Of a stretch of 39,377 bases of DNA, positions 39,356-39,377 are shown in pieces. How positions within the stretch are numbered: position 1 is the stretch's first letter; the number at the start of each line of letters is the position of its first letter. The notes under the pieces are model-generated. The model was given only the letters and a program-made list of their open reading frames with translations. It had not been told where the DNA came from and did not search any database. Location: contig NZ_BAIN01000021.1 of the NCBI RefSeq assembly GCF_000613285.1, positions 1 to 39,377 of the forward strand, written 5' to 3'. The translations under genes were made by a program, and so were the position numbers. This DNA comes from Acetobacter papayae JCM 25143 (lineage in GTDB: Bacteria > Pseudomonadota > Alphaproteobacteria > Acetobacterales > Acetobacteraceae).

Positions 39356-39377
39356 CTGGCGTCTGGCAGCTTTGGCC

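Overview
The window reads as chromosomal DNA of an alphaproteobacterium, most likely an acetic acid bacterium (Acetobacteraceae; genus not resolved). The reasons are the order dusB-ntrB-ntrC-ntrY-ntrX-hfq-hflX, a fused IspD-IspF enzyme, an NDUFS4-type complex I subunit gene, many GTG/TTG starts, and coding GC around 60% in housekeeping genes (37 of 60 bases hand-counted at 24301-24360).

Layout: (1) 1-3615, minus strand: an iron-uptake signalling unit, fecI-fecR-TonB receptor, with the receptor cut by the left edge. (2) 3919-8903, minus strand: the sbcD-sbcC nuclease pair. (3) 9081-10189: gpt, tRNA-Pro(TGG), a complex I accessory subunit and tRNA-Arg(TCT). (4) 10536-23943: a surface-polysaccharide island with four glycosyltransferases, a histidine phosphatase, a sugar-nucleotide epimerase/dehydratase and the dTDP-L-rhamnose set (rfbA, then rfbC-rfbB-rfbD about 8 kb away). 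A minus-strand operon (14527-18001) is set inside it. (5) 24019-25173: ispDF. (6) 25264-34365: the dusB-ntrBC-ntrYX-hfq-hflX run, mostly with overlapping genes. (7) 34244-38431, minus strand: a NUDIX hydrolase, clpB and sodB. (8) A squalene/phytoene-synthase-like gene at the right edge.

How the parts work together: the island makes dTDP-L-rhamnose and has the transferases to build a rhamnose-containing surface glycan. The RgpF-type domain of one transferase fits this. The two Ntr two-component systems sit in one operon-like run with the RNA chaperone Hfq and the GTPase HflX.

Two features stand out. First, the 1,002-residue transferase at 18307 carries about nine copies of a Trp-rich repeat of roughly 68 residues ahead of its catalytic domain. 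Second, neither NtrC nor NtrX has an intact GAFTGA loop, the sigma-54 contact.

A caution covers the whole window. At least eleven single-base losses interrupt well-conserved genes (sbcC, sbcD, rfbB, rfbD, ntrB, ntrC, ntrX, clpB), and tRNA-Pro lacks two bases of its acceptor stem. All are losses and most fall in short runs of one base. Uncorrected sequencing error is the simplest explanation, so I annotate the affected genes as full-length spans with the break positions given.
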